The position numbers and the translations under genes were made by a program. Shown in pieces: positions 42,924 through 52,120 of a DNA stretch of 64,000 bases. The stretch lies in the NCBI GenBank assembly GCA_963667145.1, contig OY762943.1, forward strand, positions 248,001 through 312,000, written 5' to 3'. Source of the stretch: G963667145 sp963667145. Lineage in GTDB: Bacteria > Cloacimonadota > Cloacimonadia > G963667145. Under the pieces are notes generated by a model. That model was not told the origin of the DNA, made no database searches, and saw nothing but the letters and a program-made list of their open reading frames with translations. The number at the start of each line of letters is the position of its first letter. Position 1 is the first letter of the stretch.

Positions 42924-43832
42924 ATGAAACCTATCACAAGCTTGGACATGGCCTTGGAAGAGGCGTCAAAAGCTACCACTAAGAAACGACTAATAGTTGC
43001 TTTCGGACAAGATTCACACTCCATCGAGGCTACCAGCAAAGCTATCGTTTTGGGAATTGTGGACGTTACTTTGGTCGGGGATAAAAGCAAAATTCTTGAG
43101 GTTTGCCAAAAAGAAAAAATTGACCCTGCTATTTTTACAATTGTGGATGAGCCTGAAGAAATTCCAGCTGGTCAAAAAGCTGTTTCTCTGATAAAAGAAG
43201 GAAAAGGCGATATAATAATGAAAGGGCTTATTTCGTCCGACAACTATCTCAGATGCCTTTTGAACAAGGAGAAAGGCTTGCTTCCTCCCAAATCTGTTCT
43301 TTCGCATATAGGCATTGTCGACAATCCTTCGTATCATAAACTTTTGATGTTTTCGGATGGAGCGGTTGTTCCTGCACCGACTTTTGAACAAAAAGTCGCT
43401 ATTGCCAATTATTTAGCGAAATTTGCGAGATCGCTCGGCATAGAAAGACCAAAAATCGCTCCTATCACTGCTATAGAAAAAATGCAACACAAAATTCCTT
43501 CTTGTGTGGAAGCTGCTATGCTCTCCAAAATGGCAGATAGAGGTCAGATAAAGAATTGCATAATTGATGGACCTTTGGCTTTGGATGTAGCGGTTAGCAA
43601 AGAATGTGCCGAAATCAAAGGCGTAAAATCGGAAGTTGCAGGAGATGCCGATTGTTTGCTCTTCAACGCAATTGAAGCTGGAAACGTTTTTTACAAAACT
43701 ATCTCCAGATTTACCGAAAGCAAATTCGCTGCTGTGGTAATGGGAACAAGTGTTCCTTGCATTTTAGCTTCCAGAGGCGACAGCACACAAACCAAGCTAT
43801 ACTCAATAGCTTTGGCTACATTTTTAGGGTAA
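42924..43832 (+). CDS. ptb: Phosphate butyryltransferase
   Basis: Converts butyryl-CoA or branched acyl-CoA plus phosphate to acyl-phosphate, usually followed by butyrate kinase to give ATP. 302 residues of the Ptb/Pta family: GDIIMKGLISSDNYLRCLLN and IVDNPSYHKLLMFSDGAV, ending IASRGDSTQTKLYS-like (ILASRGDSTQTKLYSIALA). Phosphate acetyltransferase is an alternative. Butyrate kinase is not adjacent. Own promoter and terminator. Confidence 0.92.
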   Translation: MKPITSLDMALEEASKATTKKRLIVAFGQDSHSIEATSKAIVLGIVDVTLVGDKSKILEVCQKEKIDPAIFTIVDEPEEIPAGQKAVSLIKEGKGDIIMKGLISSDNYLRCLLNKEKGLLPPKSVLSHIGIVDNPSYHKLLMFSDGAVVPAPTFEQKVAIANYLAKFARSLGIERPKIAPITAIEKMQHKIPSCVEAAMLSKMADRGQIKNCIIDGPLALDVAVSKECAEIKGVKSEVAGDADCLLFNAIEAGNVFYKTISRFTESKFAAVVMGTSVPCILASRGDSTQTKLYSIALATFLG

Positions 43833-43843
43833 ATGAAACTTTG

Positions 43844-43875
43844 ACGGTGGCTTTTTTATAAGGTCACCGTTTTTG
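43844..43875 (+). terminator. Rho-independent terminator after ptb
   Basis: ACGGTG / CACCGT stem with T-rich loop, then five to six T. Confidence 0.7.
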
Positions 43876-43994
43876 TGAACTGGAGTTGAAACACCAACTT
43901 TTGCTTACTAATTAAGTTAGATGATTTTTTTGTCTTGACAAAAGTTAGGTAGATAAAAAGTTGAGATGGAAGAGATTAGATAAAGGAAGAAATT

Positions 43995-44282
43995 ATGACA
44001 AAAGCAAATTTAGTTCAAAAAATTTCTAGAGATACTGGAATAATAAGAAAAGACGTGGCTATTGTTGTTGATGCTTTTTTGGAATCAACTATCGAGAGTT
44101 TAAAAGAAGGTAACCATATCGAAATCAGAGGTTTTGGGACTTTTAAAAACAAAATCCGCAAATCAGGTATTGGTAGAAATCCTAAAACTGGTGTAGAAGT
44201 TGAAATTCCTGCACGTGTTGTGCCTACTTTTAAATTTTCCAAGTCTTTTAAAGACGATGTTATCGAAAGTAATAAATCTTAG
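43995..44282 (+). CDS. hup: HU-family DNA-binding protein
   Basis: Histone-like nucleoid protein, 95 residues, with VVDAFLESTIESLKEGNHIE and the conserved arm region IRGFGTFKNKIRKSGIGRNP...EIPARVVPTFKFSK. AAGGAAG site. A TTGACA lies upstream at 43935 without a good downstream box. Next gene starts 17 nt later. Confidence 0.95.
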   Translation: MTKANLVQKISRDTGIIRKDVAIVVDAFLESTIESLKEGNHIEIRGFGTFKNKIRKSGIGRNPKTGVEVEIPARVVPTFKFSKSFKDDVIESNKS

Positions 44283-44299
44283 TTTAGGAGAATAGATAG

Positions 44300-44395
44300 A
44301 TGCCTTGTGGAAGAAAACGAAAAAGAAACAAAATAAGTACTCACAAAAGAAAAAAAAGACTTCGTAAAGACAGACATAAAAAGAAAAATAGATAA
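44300..44395 (+). CDS. Small basic ribosomal protein, AURKAIP1/bS22 (mS38-like)
   Basis: A 31-residue protein (MPCGRKRKRNKISTHKRKKR then LRKDRHKKKNR), almost entirely basic. The pattern KRxRxKxxxHKRKKRLRK/RR is that of the AURKAIP1/COX24 domain, known from mitochondrial mS38 and the bacterial bS22-type small-subunit proteins. These are common in Bacteroidetes-like phyla. TAGGAG lies 8 nt before the ATG. It directly follows HU in a likely operon. Confidence 0.85.
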   Translation: MPCGRKRKRNKISTHKRKKRLRKDRHKKKNR

Positions 44396-44404
44396 ATTTA
44401 TTCT

Positions 44405-44439
44405 CTCCTCGAAAATGTTAATTTTTGGGGAGTATTTTT
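44405..44439 (+). promoter_or_regulatory. Hairpin covering the RBS of the DUF3108 gene
   Basis: A 12-bp stem (44405-44416 with 44421-44432, two G-U), GTTA loop. The 3' arm contains GGGGAG, the apparent Shine-Dalgarno for the ATG at 44440, followed by TATTTTTA. It may be a weak terminator of the HU-bS22 operon, an RBS-masking structure, or both. Confidence 0.6.
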
Positions 44440-45213
44440 ATGAAAAAATTAATATTAATACTACTAAAAATTGCGGTTTTTGGTAGTATTTTTTCTTTTG
44501 AAACTCCTGAAAAGTTAACTTTTTCTTTGGAATACGGCTTTATCACAGCGGGTGAAGCTACTCTTAGCATAAGAAAGGAAACTTATTGCGAACCGCTAAT
44601 TCAGGACGAACCTGTTGCCGTTTACAAAATAGAATCTACCGCCAAATCGAACTCTTTTTTTGACGCTTTTTACAAAGTCAGAGACACTATCACTTCGATT
44701 TGGAGTCAGGATAATTTGCTATCACTTAAATTCAGCAAAGAGCTTAACGAGGGCAGTTACAGACAGAGAAGGGTTCATTATTATTTTCACGGAAAACTTT
44801 TGAGTTCTTACGAAAAGTACGATTTCAAAGAAGAAAAGTACAAAAGATCTGTGATGAAAATTCCCGAAGAAACTCGAGATATTTTGTCTGCTTTTTATCT
44901 GACGCGATTAAAAGATTTGGAAGAGTTTACTCAAAAAAAAGAACCTTTTTATATCAAAGTTACTGCTGATGGGGACAACTATTTTGCCAAGGTTCTCTTT
45001 CTTGGCAAAGAAAAAGTTTACTCGCCTTTGTTCGACAAAAAAATAGAATGTTACAAAATACGACCTATTTTGGCTAATAACGCTTTATTTAAAAACGAGG
45101 GCAAAATTGTTATCTACTTGACAGCGGACGAAGAAAAAATGCCTATTTTGCTTGAGAGCAAGTTCTTATTCGGCAAATTCAAAGCAATCTTAAGAAAAGT
45201 AGAAAGACTTTGA
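44440..45213 (+). CDS. DUF3108-family secreted protein
   Basis: A 257-residue exported protein: signal peptide (MKKLILILLKIAVFGSIFS), then the DUF3108 start (KLTFSLEYGFITAGEATLSI) and later strands typical of a soluble beta-rich envelope protein. Function unknown. Its RBS sits in a hairpin. The stop codon overlaps the queA TTG start by 4 nt (TTGA). Confidence 0.85.
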   Translation: MKKLILILLKIAVFGSIFSFETPEKLTFSLEYGFITAGEATLSIRKETYCEPLIQDEPVAVYKIESTAKSNSFFDAFYKVRDTITSIWSQDNLLSLKFSKELNEGSYRQRRVHYYFHGKLLSSYEKYDFKEEKYKRSVMKIPEETRDILSAFYLTRLKDLEEFTQKKEPFYIKVTADGDNYFAKVLFLGKEKVYSPLFDKKIECYKIRPILANNALFKNEGKIVIYLTADEEKMPILLESKFLFGKFKAILRKVERL

Positions 45214-46247
45214 ATTATCTAAACACAAAAGATTATTTTTTTAATCTTCCCGAAAGTCAAATCGCTCAAAGTCCCCCCGAAAATAGAGGCAGTTGCAGAT
45301 TAATGCACTTGAATAAAATCACTGGAGAGTGTGCCAATTATACCTTTCCCGATGTCGTTGATTTTTTGCATTCTGGAGATTTACTTGTGTTAAACCAAAC
45401 CAAAGTAATTCCTGCAAGACTGTTTGGACACAAATCTACAGGAGCCAAGATAGAGATTTTTTTGCTCAAAGAGCTGGATAACGATTTTTGGCAATGCTTA
45501 TTGAGACCTGCTTCCCGATTGAAAGTAGGGTCGGCAATTAGACTTGATTTTGGTTTGGAAGCCGAAGTAATTAGTAAAGACGGGCAAACTAACGTAATAA
45601 AATTGGTTTCTTCCGATGAAAATTCCGTCAAGTCTTGGATAGATAAAATCGGCAAAATGCCTTTGCCACCATACATCAAAAGGGACGCTGTTGAGTTGGA
45701 TAAGCAGCGGTATCAAACTGTTTATGCTAAAGAAGATGGCTCTGTAGCAGCACCAACGGCGGGATTGCATTTCACAGATGAATTGTTGGAAAAATTGGAA
45801 AGCAAGGGAGTTAAGAAAACTTTTGTTACTTTGCATGTGGGTCTTGGGACTTTTTTGCCTGTGAGCACTCCAAACATATTAAACCACGAAATGCATAACG
45901 AATTTTGCAAGATTGATAAAGAATCGGCAGAGCTTATCCGAAAAACCAAAGAGAGAAGAAATCGCATAATTGCGGTCGGTTCGACGTCTGTTCGAACTCT
46001 GGAAAGTTTTTTTGATGCCGAAAAATTTGTTGCTCACGGAGAAAAAGAAACAAAAATTTTTTTGTATCCTGGGAAGAAATTCAATGTGATAGACGGGATT
46101 ATTACCAATTTTCATTTGCCGGAATCCACGCTTATTATGATGGTCGCTGGATTTGCAGGCTATCACAACACAATGAACGCTTACAAAAAAGCGGTTGCTG
46201 ACGGATACAACTTTTTTAGCTATGGCGACGCCATGATTATTCTATGA
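45210..46247 (+). CDS. queA: S-adenosylmethionine:tRNA ribosyltransferase-isomerase
   Basis: Transfers and isomerises the ribosyl group of AdoMet to make epoxyqueuosine in tRNA. TTG start. 345 residues with YFFNLPESQIAQSPPENR, LLVLNQTKVIPARLFGHK, APTAGLHFT and GLGTFLPVS. Coupled to the upstream DUF3108 gene and, by ATGA, to the helicase downstream. Confidence 0.97.
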   Translation: MNYLNTKDYFFNLPESQIAQSPPENRGSCRLMHLNKITGECANYTFPDVVDFLHSGDLLVLNQTKVIPARLFGHKSTGAKIEIFLLKELDNDFWQCLLRPASRLKVGSAIRLDFGLEAEVISKDGQTNVIKLVSSDENSVKSWIDKIGKMPLPPYIKRDAVELDKQRYQTVYAKEDGSVAAPTAGLHFTDELLEKLESKGVKKTFVTLHVGLGTFLPVSTPNILNHEMHNEFCKIDKESAELIRKTKERRNRIIAVGSTSVRTLESFFDAEKFVAHGEKETKIFLYPGKKFNVIDGIITNFHLPESTLIMMVAGFAGYHNTMNAYKKAVADGYNFFSYGDAMIIL

Positions 46248-48976
46248 TGAGATTTGTTGACGATTTTGCTTTTTGGGTTGTTGAGATTGCTTCTTCCACC
46301 AACAAAAGCTATCCAGATTATTTCAACTTGTTTTTTTATGGAAAAGGTAAAGTTTCTAAAAATTGTATATATTTGTCCAAATCTTCCGAATGGGTATTTC
46401 CCGAAAAGTATTCCAAAAAAATAAAACATTTTAACGAATTTGAGATAGATGACATTGTAGAAGCAATCCAAAAAAAATCAGGGAAGGAACCTCTTTTTGT
46501 TTTTGCCACTCAGGAGTTAAGTCACTTTTTGCAAGAACAAGGATTTCAAGATTTCTTGTGGATTTGCAAATCAATTTTGCCTTTTTTGACTTCGCATTCT
46601 TTGGATTCTATGGGCAAAAGGTTTGATTTAACCGTTCCTTCATTGCAAAACGTAAAAGACAGAAACAGATTTTTTGCTGATTTGGTAACCAATGTTTTAG
46701 ACTATGTCCAAAGCAAATTCACTCCCGAACTGTGTAAATTGATGTACGATTTTGGTAAAGAGGGGAGTTTGAACGGAATAGACTTTCTTAACGAAATGTC
46801 GGGATTTTTGCTCTCACAAAGCATATTGACCAAAGCCAATTTAGGCAAATATCAAAAAGATGTAAACTATTTTGAACACATCGCTCCTGAAGAAAAAGAG
46901 GTAGCGGTAAGCGATTTTTTTGACAAAGACGGCTTGTTGAGTAAAAAGTTTGATTTCTACCAAACAAGACAATCTCAGATTTTGATGGCTGAAAATGTTT
47001 TGAACGCTTTTGAAAGTGGACAGATTTTGCTCGCAGAAGCTGGAACGGGCACAGGGAAGTCTTTGGCATATTTGTTGCCTTCGATTATCTATAGCAAAGC
47101 CACGGACAAACAAATTGTCATTTCCACCAACACCATGAACCTGCAACGCCAATTGATGAAAAAAGATTTGCCTGTACTGATGGAGAGCTTGCCAATCAGC
47201 TTCAAGGCTTGTCTGCTGAAAGGCAGGTCTAATTATCTGTGTATGAGCAAGTTCAATCAATTGAAGAACGACAGCTTCGACCTCTCGAAAAAAGAGTTTA
47301 CTCAGATGTTTTTGATTTTACCATGGATTTGGTTCACCAACACAGGCGACATTAGCTATCATTCGGGGTTCAACCAAGGATTTAGATTGTGGAACAAAAT
47401 TTGTAGCGACTCTAATTTTTGCACTAACAGGAAATGCTCGTTTTATAAAGACTGCTATCTGTACAAAGCAAAGAATTTGGCTAAAAAAAGCGATTTGGTC
47501 ATTGTAAATCATTCGCTCTTGATGATGGAGTTGCTCAACGACATGCCGACTTTGAATTCGGCAGAAAATTTTGTGATAGATGAAGCACACAATTTTCACG
47601 CAGTGGCTTTGTCACATTTGGGCATGCAGGTTAGTTATTGGGAGTTGTCGAAATTCCTTGATTCTATCCATAACAAAAAAAACAAATTTCAGAAAGGCAT
47701 AATTCCTTTAATCAAGGCGAAACTGGCTGCGAGCAATATTCTATCGAATGACAAAAAAGAGTTTGATAAAATCTTGCAAAATTTATCGGATAAAGTAAGT
47801 AAAATCAGTTCCATAGAAGAGTTTTATAGGGAAGTGTTTTTGTTTTTTAAGGGCAGGGCAAGCTATGGGAAACTCAGACTAAAAGAGATGATTGCGGTGA
47901 AGCATTTAGCAAAAGCTTCTCAAGATTTCCAAAAAATATTTTCGGATTTGCTTCTTTTGGGGAGTCTCGTTGATGTGCAAGAGAAAGCTACATTTGTCGA
48001 TTACGATGTAATTAAAGAGAAACTGGGGCAAATCAAAGAGGAATGTCAAAACTATCTGTTTTTTTTCACAACATTGACCAATCCTGACTACATCAACAAC
48101 TGTCTGTGGCTCTCGGGAGGTGAAAGTTTTTACTCGCTGTCTATCAACTACACGCCTATCCAAATCAGTGAGAAAATTAAAGAGATTTTGTACGATAGGG
48201 CAGAGTCTTTGGTATTCTGTTCCGCTACCATCGCTTTGCGAGGGAAATTTGATTTTTTCAGTTCCAAAATGGGTCTAAATTTGGTAGAAAATCAAGATAA
48301 AATTGCAAAACAATTGGTCAGTTCGCCTTTCAACTATGAAAAGCAGAGCAAGGTTTTTGTTGCCAAAGGGCTTGATTTGCCTGGCTCAAAAACAGGAGAA
48401 CAGCAAATTTTCGCCAACATATTAAGCATTTTGCAAGAGAACGAAGTAGGAAGTTTGATTTTGTTTACATCGCTGGCTGATATAAAAAAAGCTCGGGATT
48501 TTTTGTGTGACAATTTGGGGAATCGACTGATTTTATCGCAAGACGGTAGTAAGAGTAGAGAATCGCTATTGGAGGAATTTCGTGATGTCAAGACAAGCAT
48601 TTTGCTGGCTACAAGCTCCTTTTGGGAAGGAATCGACATTTCAGGGCAAGCTCTTCAACTTTTGATTTTGTACAAACTTCCTTTCGCTGTTCCCACAGAC
48701 CCTTTGGTGGAGGCGAATTTGGAATATTTGCAAAACGAGAACAAAAATTCTTTCATTCATTATATGTTACCCAACGCCTTGCTCAAATACAAGCAGGGCT
48801 TTGGTAGACTGATTCGCAGTAAAGAAGATTCTGGCGTTCTCGTCAGCTATGATAACAGAATATTCACCAAAAGCTATGGCAACTATTTTCAAATAATCTT
48901 GCCAACTAAATCGGAGTTAGTCGATTACAAAGAGTTGCCTGCACAAATTAAGCATTCCTTGAGCGAGGATGCCTAA
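46244..48976 (+). CDS. DinG-family ATP-dependent helicase with degenerate exonuclease-like N-terminus
   Basis: A 910-residue superfamily 2 helicase. Walker A AEAGTGTGKS (about 264-272), a Fe-S insertion with Cys 333, 387/393, 398 and 404 (KGRSNYLC; CTNRKCSFYKDC), DEAH at 446-449, and C-terminal motifs with SFWEGIDISG and a QGFGRLIRS motif VI. Residues 1-160 resemble the position of the DEDD exonuclease of DinG relatives: the HSLDSMGKRF...DRNRFFADLV tail is similar, but no DxE motif is visible. Role: DNA repair or R-loop removal, inferred from the family. Overlaps queA (ATGA) and truA (TAATG). Confidence 0.9.
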   Translation: MMRFVDDFAFWVVEIASSTNKSYPDYFNLFFYGKGKVSKNCIYLSKSSEWVFPEKYSKKIKHFNEFEIDDIVEAIQKKSGKEPLFVFATQELSHFLQEQGFQDFLWICKSILPFLTSHSLDSMGKRFDLTVPSLQNVKDRNRFFADLVTNVLDYVQSKFTPELCKLMYDFGKEGSLNGIDFLNEMSGFLLSQSILTKANLGKYQKDVNYFEHIAPEEKEVAVSDFFDKDGLLSKKFDFYQTRQSQILMAENVLNAFESGQILLAEAGTGTGKSLAYLLPSIIYSKATDKQIVISTNTMNLQRQLMKKDLPVLMESLPISFKACLLKGRSNYLCMSKFNQLKNDSFDLSKKEFTQMFLILPWIWFTNTGDISYHSGFNQGFRLWNKICSDSNFCTNRKCSFYKDCYLYKAKNLAKKSDLVIVNHSLLMMELLNDMPTLNSAENFVIDEAHNFHAVALSHLGMQVSYWELSKFLDSIHNKKNKFQKGIIPLIKAKLAASNILSNDKKEFDKILQNLSDKVSKISSIEEFYREVFLFFKGRASYGKLRLKEMIAVKHLAKASQDFQKIFSDLLLLGSLVDVQEKATFVDYDVIKEKLGQIKEECQNYLFFFTTLTNPDYINNCLWLSGGESFYSLSINYTPIQISEKIKEILYDRAESLVFCSATIALRGKFDFFSSKMGLNLVENQDKIAKQLVSSPFNYEKQSKVFVAKGLDLPGSKTGEQQIFANILSILQENEVGSLILFTSLADIKKARDFLCDNLGNRLILSQDGSKSRESLLEEFRDVKTSILLATSSFWEGIDISGQALQLLILYKLPFAVPTDPLVEANLEYLQNENKNSFIHYMLPNALLKYKQGFGRLIRSKEDSGVLVSYDNRIFTKSYGNYFQIILPTKSELVDYKELPAQIKHSLSEDA

Positions 48977-49713
48977 TGAGACGATTGAAATTGACGTTAG
49001 AATACGATGGAGCCAACTACGTTGGAATGCAATATCAGCCGAACGGCGTTTCAATTCAAGAGGTTGTGGAAGCTACTTTGTATAAAATTTGCAATGAGAA
49101 AATCTCTATCGTCGCCAGTGGAAGAACCGACGCAGGAGTACACGCTTTGTGCCAACCTGTTCATCTCGATTTTCCTATAGATTCCATGAATCCTCAAAGC
49201 CTGCAAAAAGCCTTGAATAGCTTATTGCCTGCTAACATCAGAGTTGATGGAGTGGAAATAGTACCGGACGATTTTCATGCACGCTACCATGCCAAAAAGA
49301 GGACATACCGATACAATCTTACCAACCAGCTAACTGCCTTCAATCACAACTATTTTGCTTATCTATATTTTGAAAAATTGGATTGTGGGCTAATCAATAG
49401 TTACTTGGAACTTCTGCATGGTGAGCACGATTTCACCAACTTTTGTAAAGCAAATCCAGAGATAACAAACCATAATTGCTATATTTTTTCGGCTAATATA
49501 TGGCGTGATGAAAACTCATATTTTTGGGAAATCTCAGGCAATCGGTTTTTGCACAATATGATACGGAGGATTGTTGGAGCCTGTTTTATCCTGCATCAAG
49601 AAAGAGCGGAACCAGAAAAAATATTGCAAATTTTAAACGGCAACGAAACTTCAGCCAAATACAAATTTTGTGCTCCCGCAAATGGTTTGTATTTGTTCAA
49701 AGTTGACTATTAA
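48976..49713 (+). CDS. truA: tRNA pseudouridine synthase A
   Basis: Makes pseudouridine at positions 38-40 of tRNAs. 245 residues. Catalytic Asp 52 in SGRTDAGVHA, with TLEYDGANYVGMQYQPNG at the start, ARYHAKKRTYRY and FLHNMIRRIVG. ATG shares one base with the upstream stop. Confidence 0.96.
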   Translation: MRRLKLTLEYDGANYVGMQYQPNGVSIQEVVEATLYKICNEKISIVASGRTDAGVHALCQPVHLDFPIDSMNPQSLQKALNSLLPANIRVDGVEIVPDDFHARYHAKKRTYRYNLTNQLTAFNHNYFAYLYFEKLDCGLINSYLELLHGEHDFTNFCKANPEITNHNCYIFSANIWRDENSYFWEISGNRFLHNMIRRIVGACFILHQERAEPEKILQILNGNETSAKYKFCAPANGLYLFKVDY

Positions 49714-49775
49714 ATAGAATAGAAATTCAAGCAAAATTCAACAAAATTTTCCTGATAAAAAGAGCCCAAAGAAAC

Positions 49776-49813
49776 TTGACATTAATCTTCAAATTGAGCT
49801 TTTTGCTTTATAT
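49776..49813 (+). promoter_or_regulatory. Promoter-like element of thrB
   Basis: TTGACA (49776-49781), 26 nt, TTATAT (49808-49813). Confidence 0.4.
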
Positions 49814-49861
49814 CGCTTTTTCAGTGTGCGATTTTAATGGAGATGCATTTTTGGTAAATTT

Positions 49862-50797
49862 ATGAATGAAATTAAAGTTTTTGCTCCTGCGACAGTTGCC
49901 AATTTAAATTCTGGCTACGACTTGTTGGGATTAGCTATAGATTACCCTGGTGACGAGGTTGTTTTAACCAAAAAAGAATCGCCTGGTCTTGTCATTACCA
50001 AGATAGAAGGCGACCAAGGTAAACTGCCTTTGGAATCGGAGAAAAATTGTGCGACAGTTGCCATCCAATCGTATTTGGATTACATGGGCTATCAAGAAGG
50101 ATTTGAGGTTGAAATCCACAAGAAGATGCCTATAGGAAGTGGCTTGGGGTCTTCGTCTGCTTCTTCTGTGGCAGGAGTTTTCGCTGCCAACTGTCTTCTT
50201 GGCGAGCCTTTGACAAAAAAAGAGCTGGTGCGGTTTGCGATGCAGGGAGAGAAGATTGCTTGTGGCAGTGCTCATGCGGACAATGTTTCACCATCTTTGC
50301 TCGGAGGGATAGTCTCTGTTAGTTCCTACAACCCTCTGAGAGTTGACGAAATTGAGTTTAATTTGGATTTGTATATAGGAGTAGTTCATCCCGACTTAGA
50401 GATAAAAACTTCCGACTCAAGAGATGTCTTACCGAAGTCGATCCCGATGGAAGATGTCGTGAGGCAAACAGGTTACTTGTCATCATTGCTTTTGGGACTT
50501 AGCCAAGGGAACGAAGAAATGATAAGGTTTGGGCTACAAGATGTGTTGGTAGAGCCATACAGAGCCAAATTAATTTCAAATTTTTTGCAGATAAAAAAGA
50601 TTGCTCTCGAAATGGGAGCATTAGGTTGCGGGATTTCAGGCTCAGGACCATCTATTTTTGTAATGAGCAAAGATAAAAATTTGGCTGAAAATATTTGTAG
50701 AGAAATAAAAACGATTTTTAATAGATTGCAAATCGATTCGCAAAGCTATTGTTCTGCCATTAACAGAGATGGTGCAAAAATTATTTGCGAAAATTAA
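49862..50797 (+). CDS. thrB: Homoserine kinase
   Basis: Phosphorylates homoserine for threonine synthesis. 311 residues, GHMP kinase fold: APATVANLNSGYDLLGLA, the phosphate loop PIGSGLGSSSASSVAG, and a C-terminal GCGISGSGPSIFV. No clear Shine-Dalgarno. No other thr gene is adjacent. DUF1232 gene 15 nt later. Confidence 0.95.
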   Translation: MNEIKVFAPATVANLNSGYDLLGLAIDYPGDEVVLTKKESPGLVITKIEGDQGKLPLESEKNCATVAIQSYLDYMGYQEGFEVEIHKKMPIGSGLGSSSASSVAGVFAANCLLGEPLTKKELVRFAMQGEKIACGSAHADNVSPSLLGGIVSVSSYNPLRVDEIEFNLDLYIGVVHPDLEIKTSDSRDVLPKSIPMEDVVRQTGYLSSLLLGLSQGNEEMIRFGLQDVLVEPYRAKLISNFLQIKKIALEMGALGCGISGSGPSIFVMSKDKNLAENICREIKTIFNRLQIDSQSYCSAINRDGAKIICEN

Positions 50798-50812
50798 ATA
50801 ATTGAAACGAGG

Positions 50813-51307
50813 ATGACAACAAAAATGGACACAAGTAAAGAGATTTTTCTTAGGGAAGAAAGACGGTTTCAATTTTACGAAAAGCTACGGGGAAAATTTG
50901 CCATCAAAAGGAATTCCGTTGATGACACATCCAACTTGAGCGACTATCTTTTCTTATTGCCAGATATTTTCGTTTTGGTTGGCAGGTTGTCTTTGGAAAA
51001 AAGGCTTTCCGTTTCCAACAAACTATTTATGTCGGCAATTGCGGCCTACTTTTTGTTGCCTATTGATATTGTTCCCGACTTCATTCCGTTCGTTGGGTTT
51101 TTGGACGATTTGGTGGTTGCAATTTTTGCTCTTGACAGTTTGTTCAAAGAGGTTGATAATAAAATAATCTTGGATAATTGGAGCGGAGAAGAGGATATGT
51201 TGCAACTTGTGAAGAAAATAGTTGATGTGGCAAACAAACAAACATCGGGAAAAATTTTAAAAAAAATTAAAGATTTTGTGAATTTCAAAGGAGGAAACGA
51301 TGAATAA
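50813..51307 (+). CDS. DUF1232 (YkvA-type) membrane protein
   Basis: A 164-residue protein with one DUF1232 region: IAAYFLLPIDIVPDFIPFVG then LDDLVVAIFALD, giving two hydrophobic helices. Function unknown. The start is uncertain: GAGG directly abuts the first ATG (50813), and a second in-frame ATG lies at 50825. Overlaps the TPR gene by 8 nt. Confidence 0.85.
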   Translation: MTTKMDTSKEIFLREERRFQFYEKLRGKFAIKRNSVDDTSNLSDYLFLLPDIFVLVGRLSLEKRLSVSNKLFMSAIAAYFLLPIDIVPDFIPFVGFLDDLVVAIFALDSLFKEVDNKIILDNWSGEEDMLQLVKKIVDVANKQTSGKILKKIKDFVNFKGGNDE

Positions 51308-52115
51308 GAAATTGTTATGGATTATAGCTTCTGTAATCATTTTGGTTGCTCTTGTTTTTGCGGGAGTTAAAGTTTATTATAATGTAAATCAAGAAAAATG
51401 GCTAACTATAGCTGGGGAATCAGTTCGCAAGGGAATGGAATTCCAAAACAATGCGAAAATCAAAGAGGCGATTGCCGAATACGAAAACGCTCTGCTTTAC
51501 TACGGACGCACGGTGGAAGACGATCACCAGTTGTACATCATCCTGTTTAATAATATTGCTGGAGCTTACGGTTCGGACAAGCAATACGACAAAGCGAAAG
51601 AGTTTTACGAAAAAGCTCTTATTCTATACAAGCAATTGAATGGCGAAAAGCCAAGTGCTGTTCTGGCAAGTTTTTACAACAATGTTGGCGGTGTATATCT
51701 GGAAGAAAAAAAGTACAGGTTGGCAGGAGCTAACTTGATGAAATGCTTGGAAATTTTGAAAAGTTTGCCCAAAAAGAGCAGAGACGACTTTGCAAGAATG
51801 GCAGCTTCTCTCACAAATTTGGGTGAGATTTACAGAGACAATGCGGATTTTCAAAACGCTATCAAGTTTTTTAGTCAAGCACTTGAGATTGACCAACAAA
51901 ATTTAGGCGAAGACAACATAGTTACCGCTGTGGATTACAACAACTTAGGGCTTGCTTATATGAACAACAAAGAGTACAAAAAGTCTCTGGCTAATTACAA
52001 AAAAGCTCTGAAAATTTTGACCAAAATCAATCCCGACGATTTGAATGTGAAAGTGTTAGAAAGCAACATTGAGTACCTGAACAAAAAGATAAAAGAAGAA
52101 AAAAAGAAAAAATAA
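51300..52115 (+). CDS. Membrane-anchored TPR protein
   Basis: A 271-residue protein with a signal anchor (LLWIIASVIILVALVFAG, about 4-21) and about five tetratricopeptide repeats: AEYENALLYYG, DKAKEFYEKALILY, AIKFFSQALEIDQQNLGEDN and KSLANYKKALKILTKINPDD. Kinesin-light-chain-like spacing. Lys-rich C-terminus. Role unknown, probably a periplasmic scaffold. GGAGG site. Confidence 0.85.
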   Translation: MNKKLLWIIASVIILVALVFAGVKVYYNVNQEKWLTIAGESVRKGMEFQNNAKIKEAIAEYENALLYYGRTVEDDHQLYIILFNNIAGAYGSDKQYDKAKEFYEKALILYKQLNGEKPSAVLASFYNNVGGVYLEEKKYRLAGANLMKCLEILKSLPKKSRDDFARMAASLTNLGEIYRDNADFQNAIKFFSQALEIDQQNLGEDNIVTAVDYNNLGLAYMNNKEYKKSLANYKKALKILTKINPDDLNVKVLESNIEYLNKKIKEEKKKK

Positions 52116-52120
52116 TCGCG

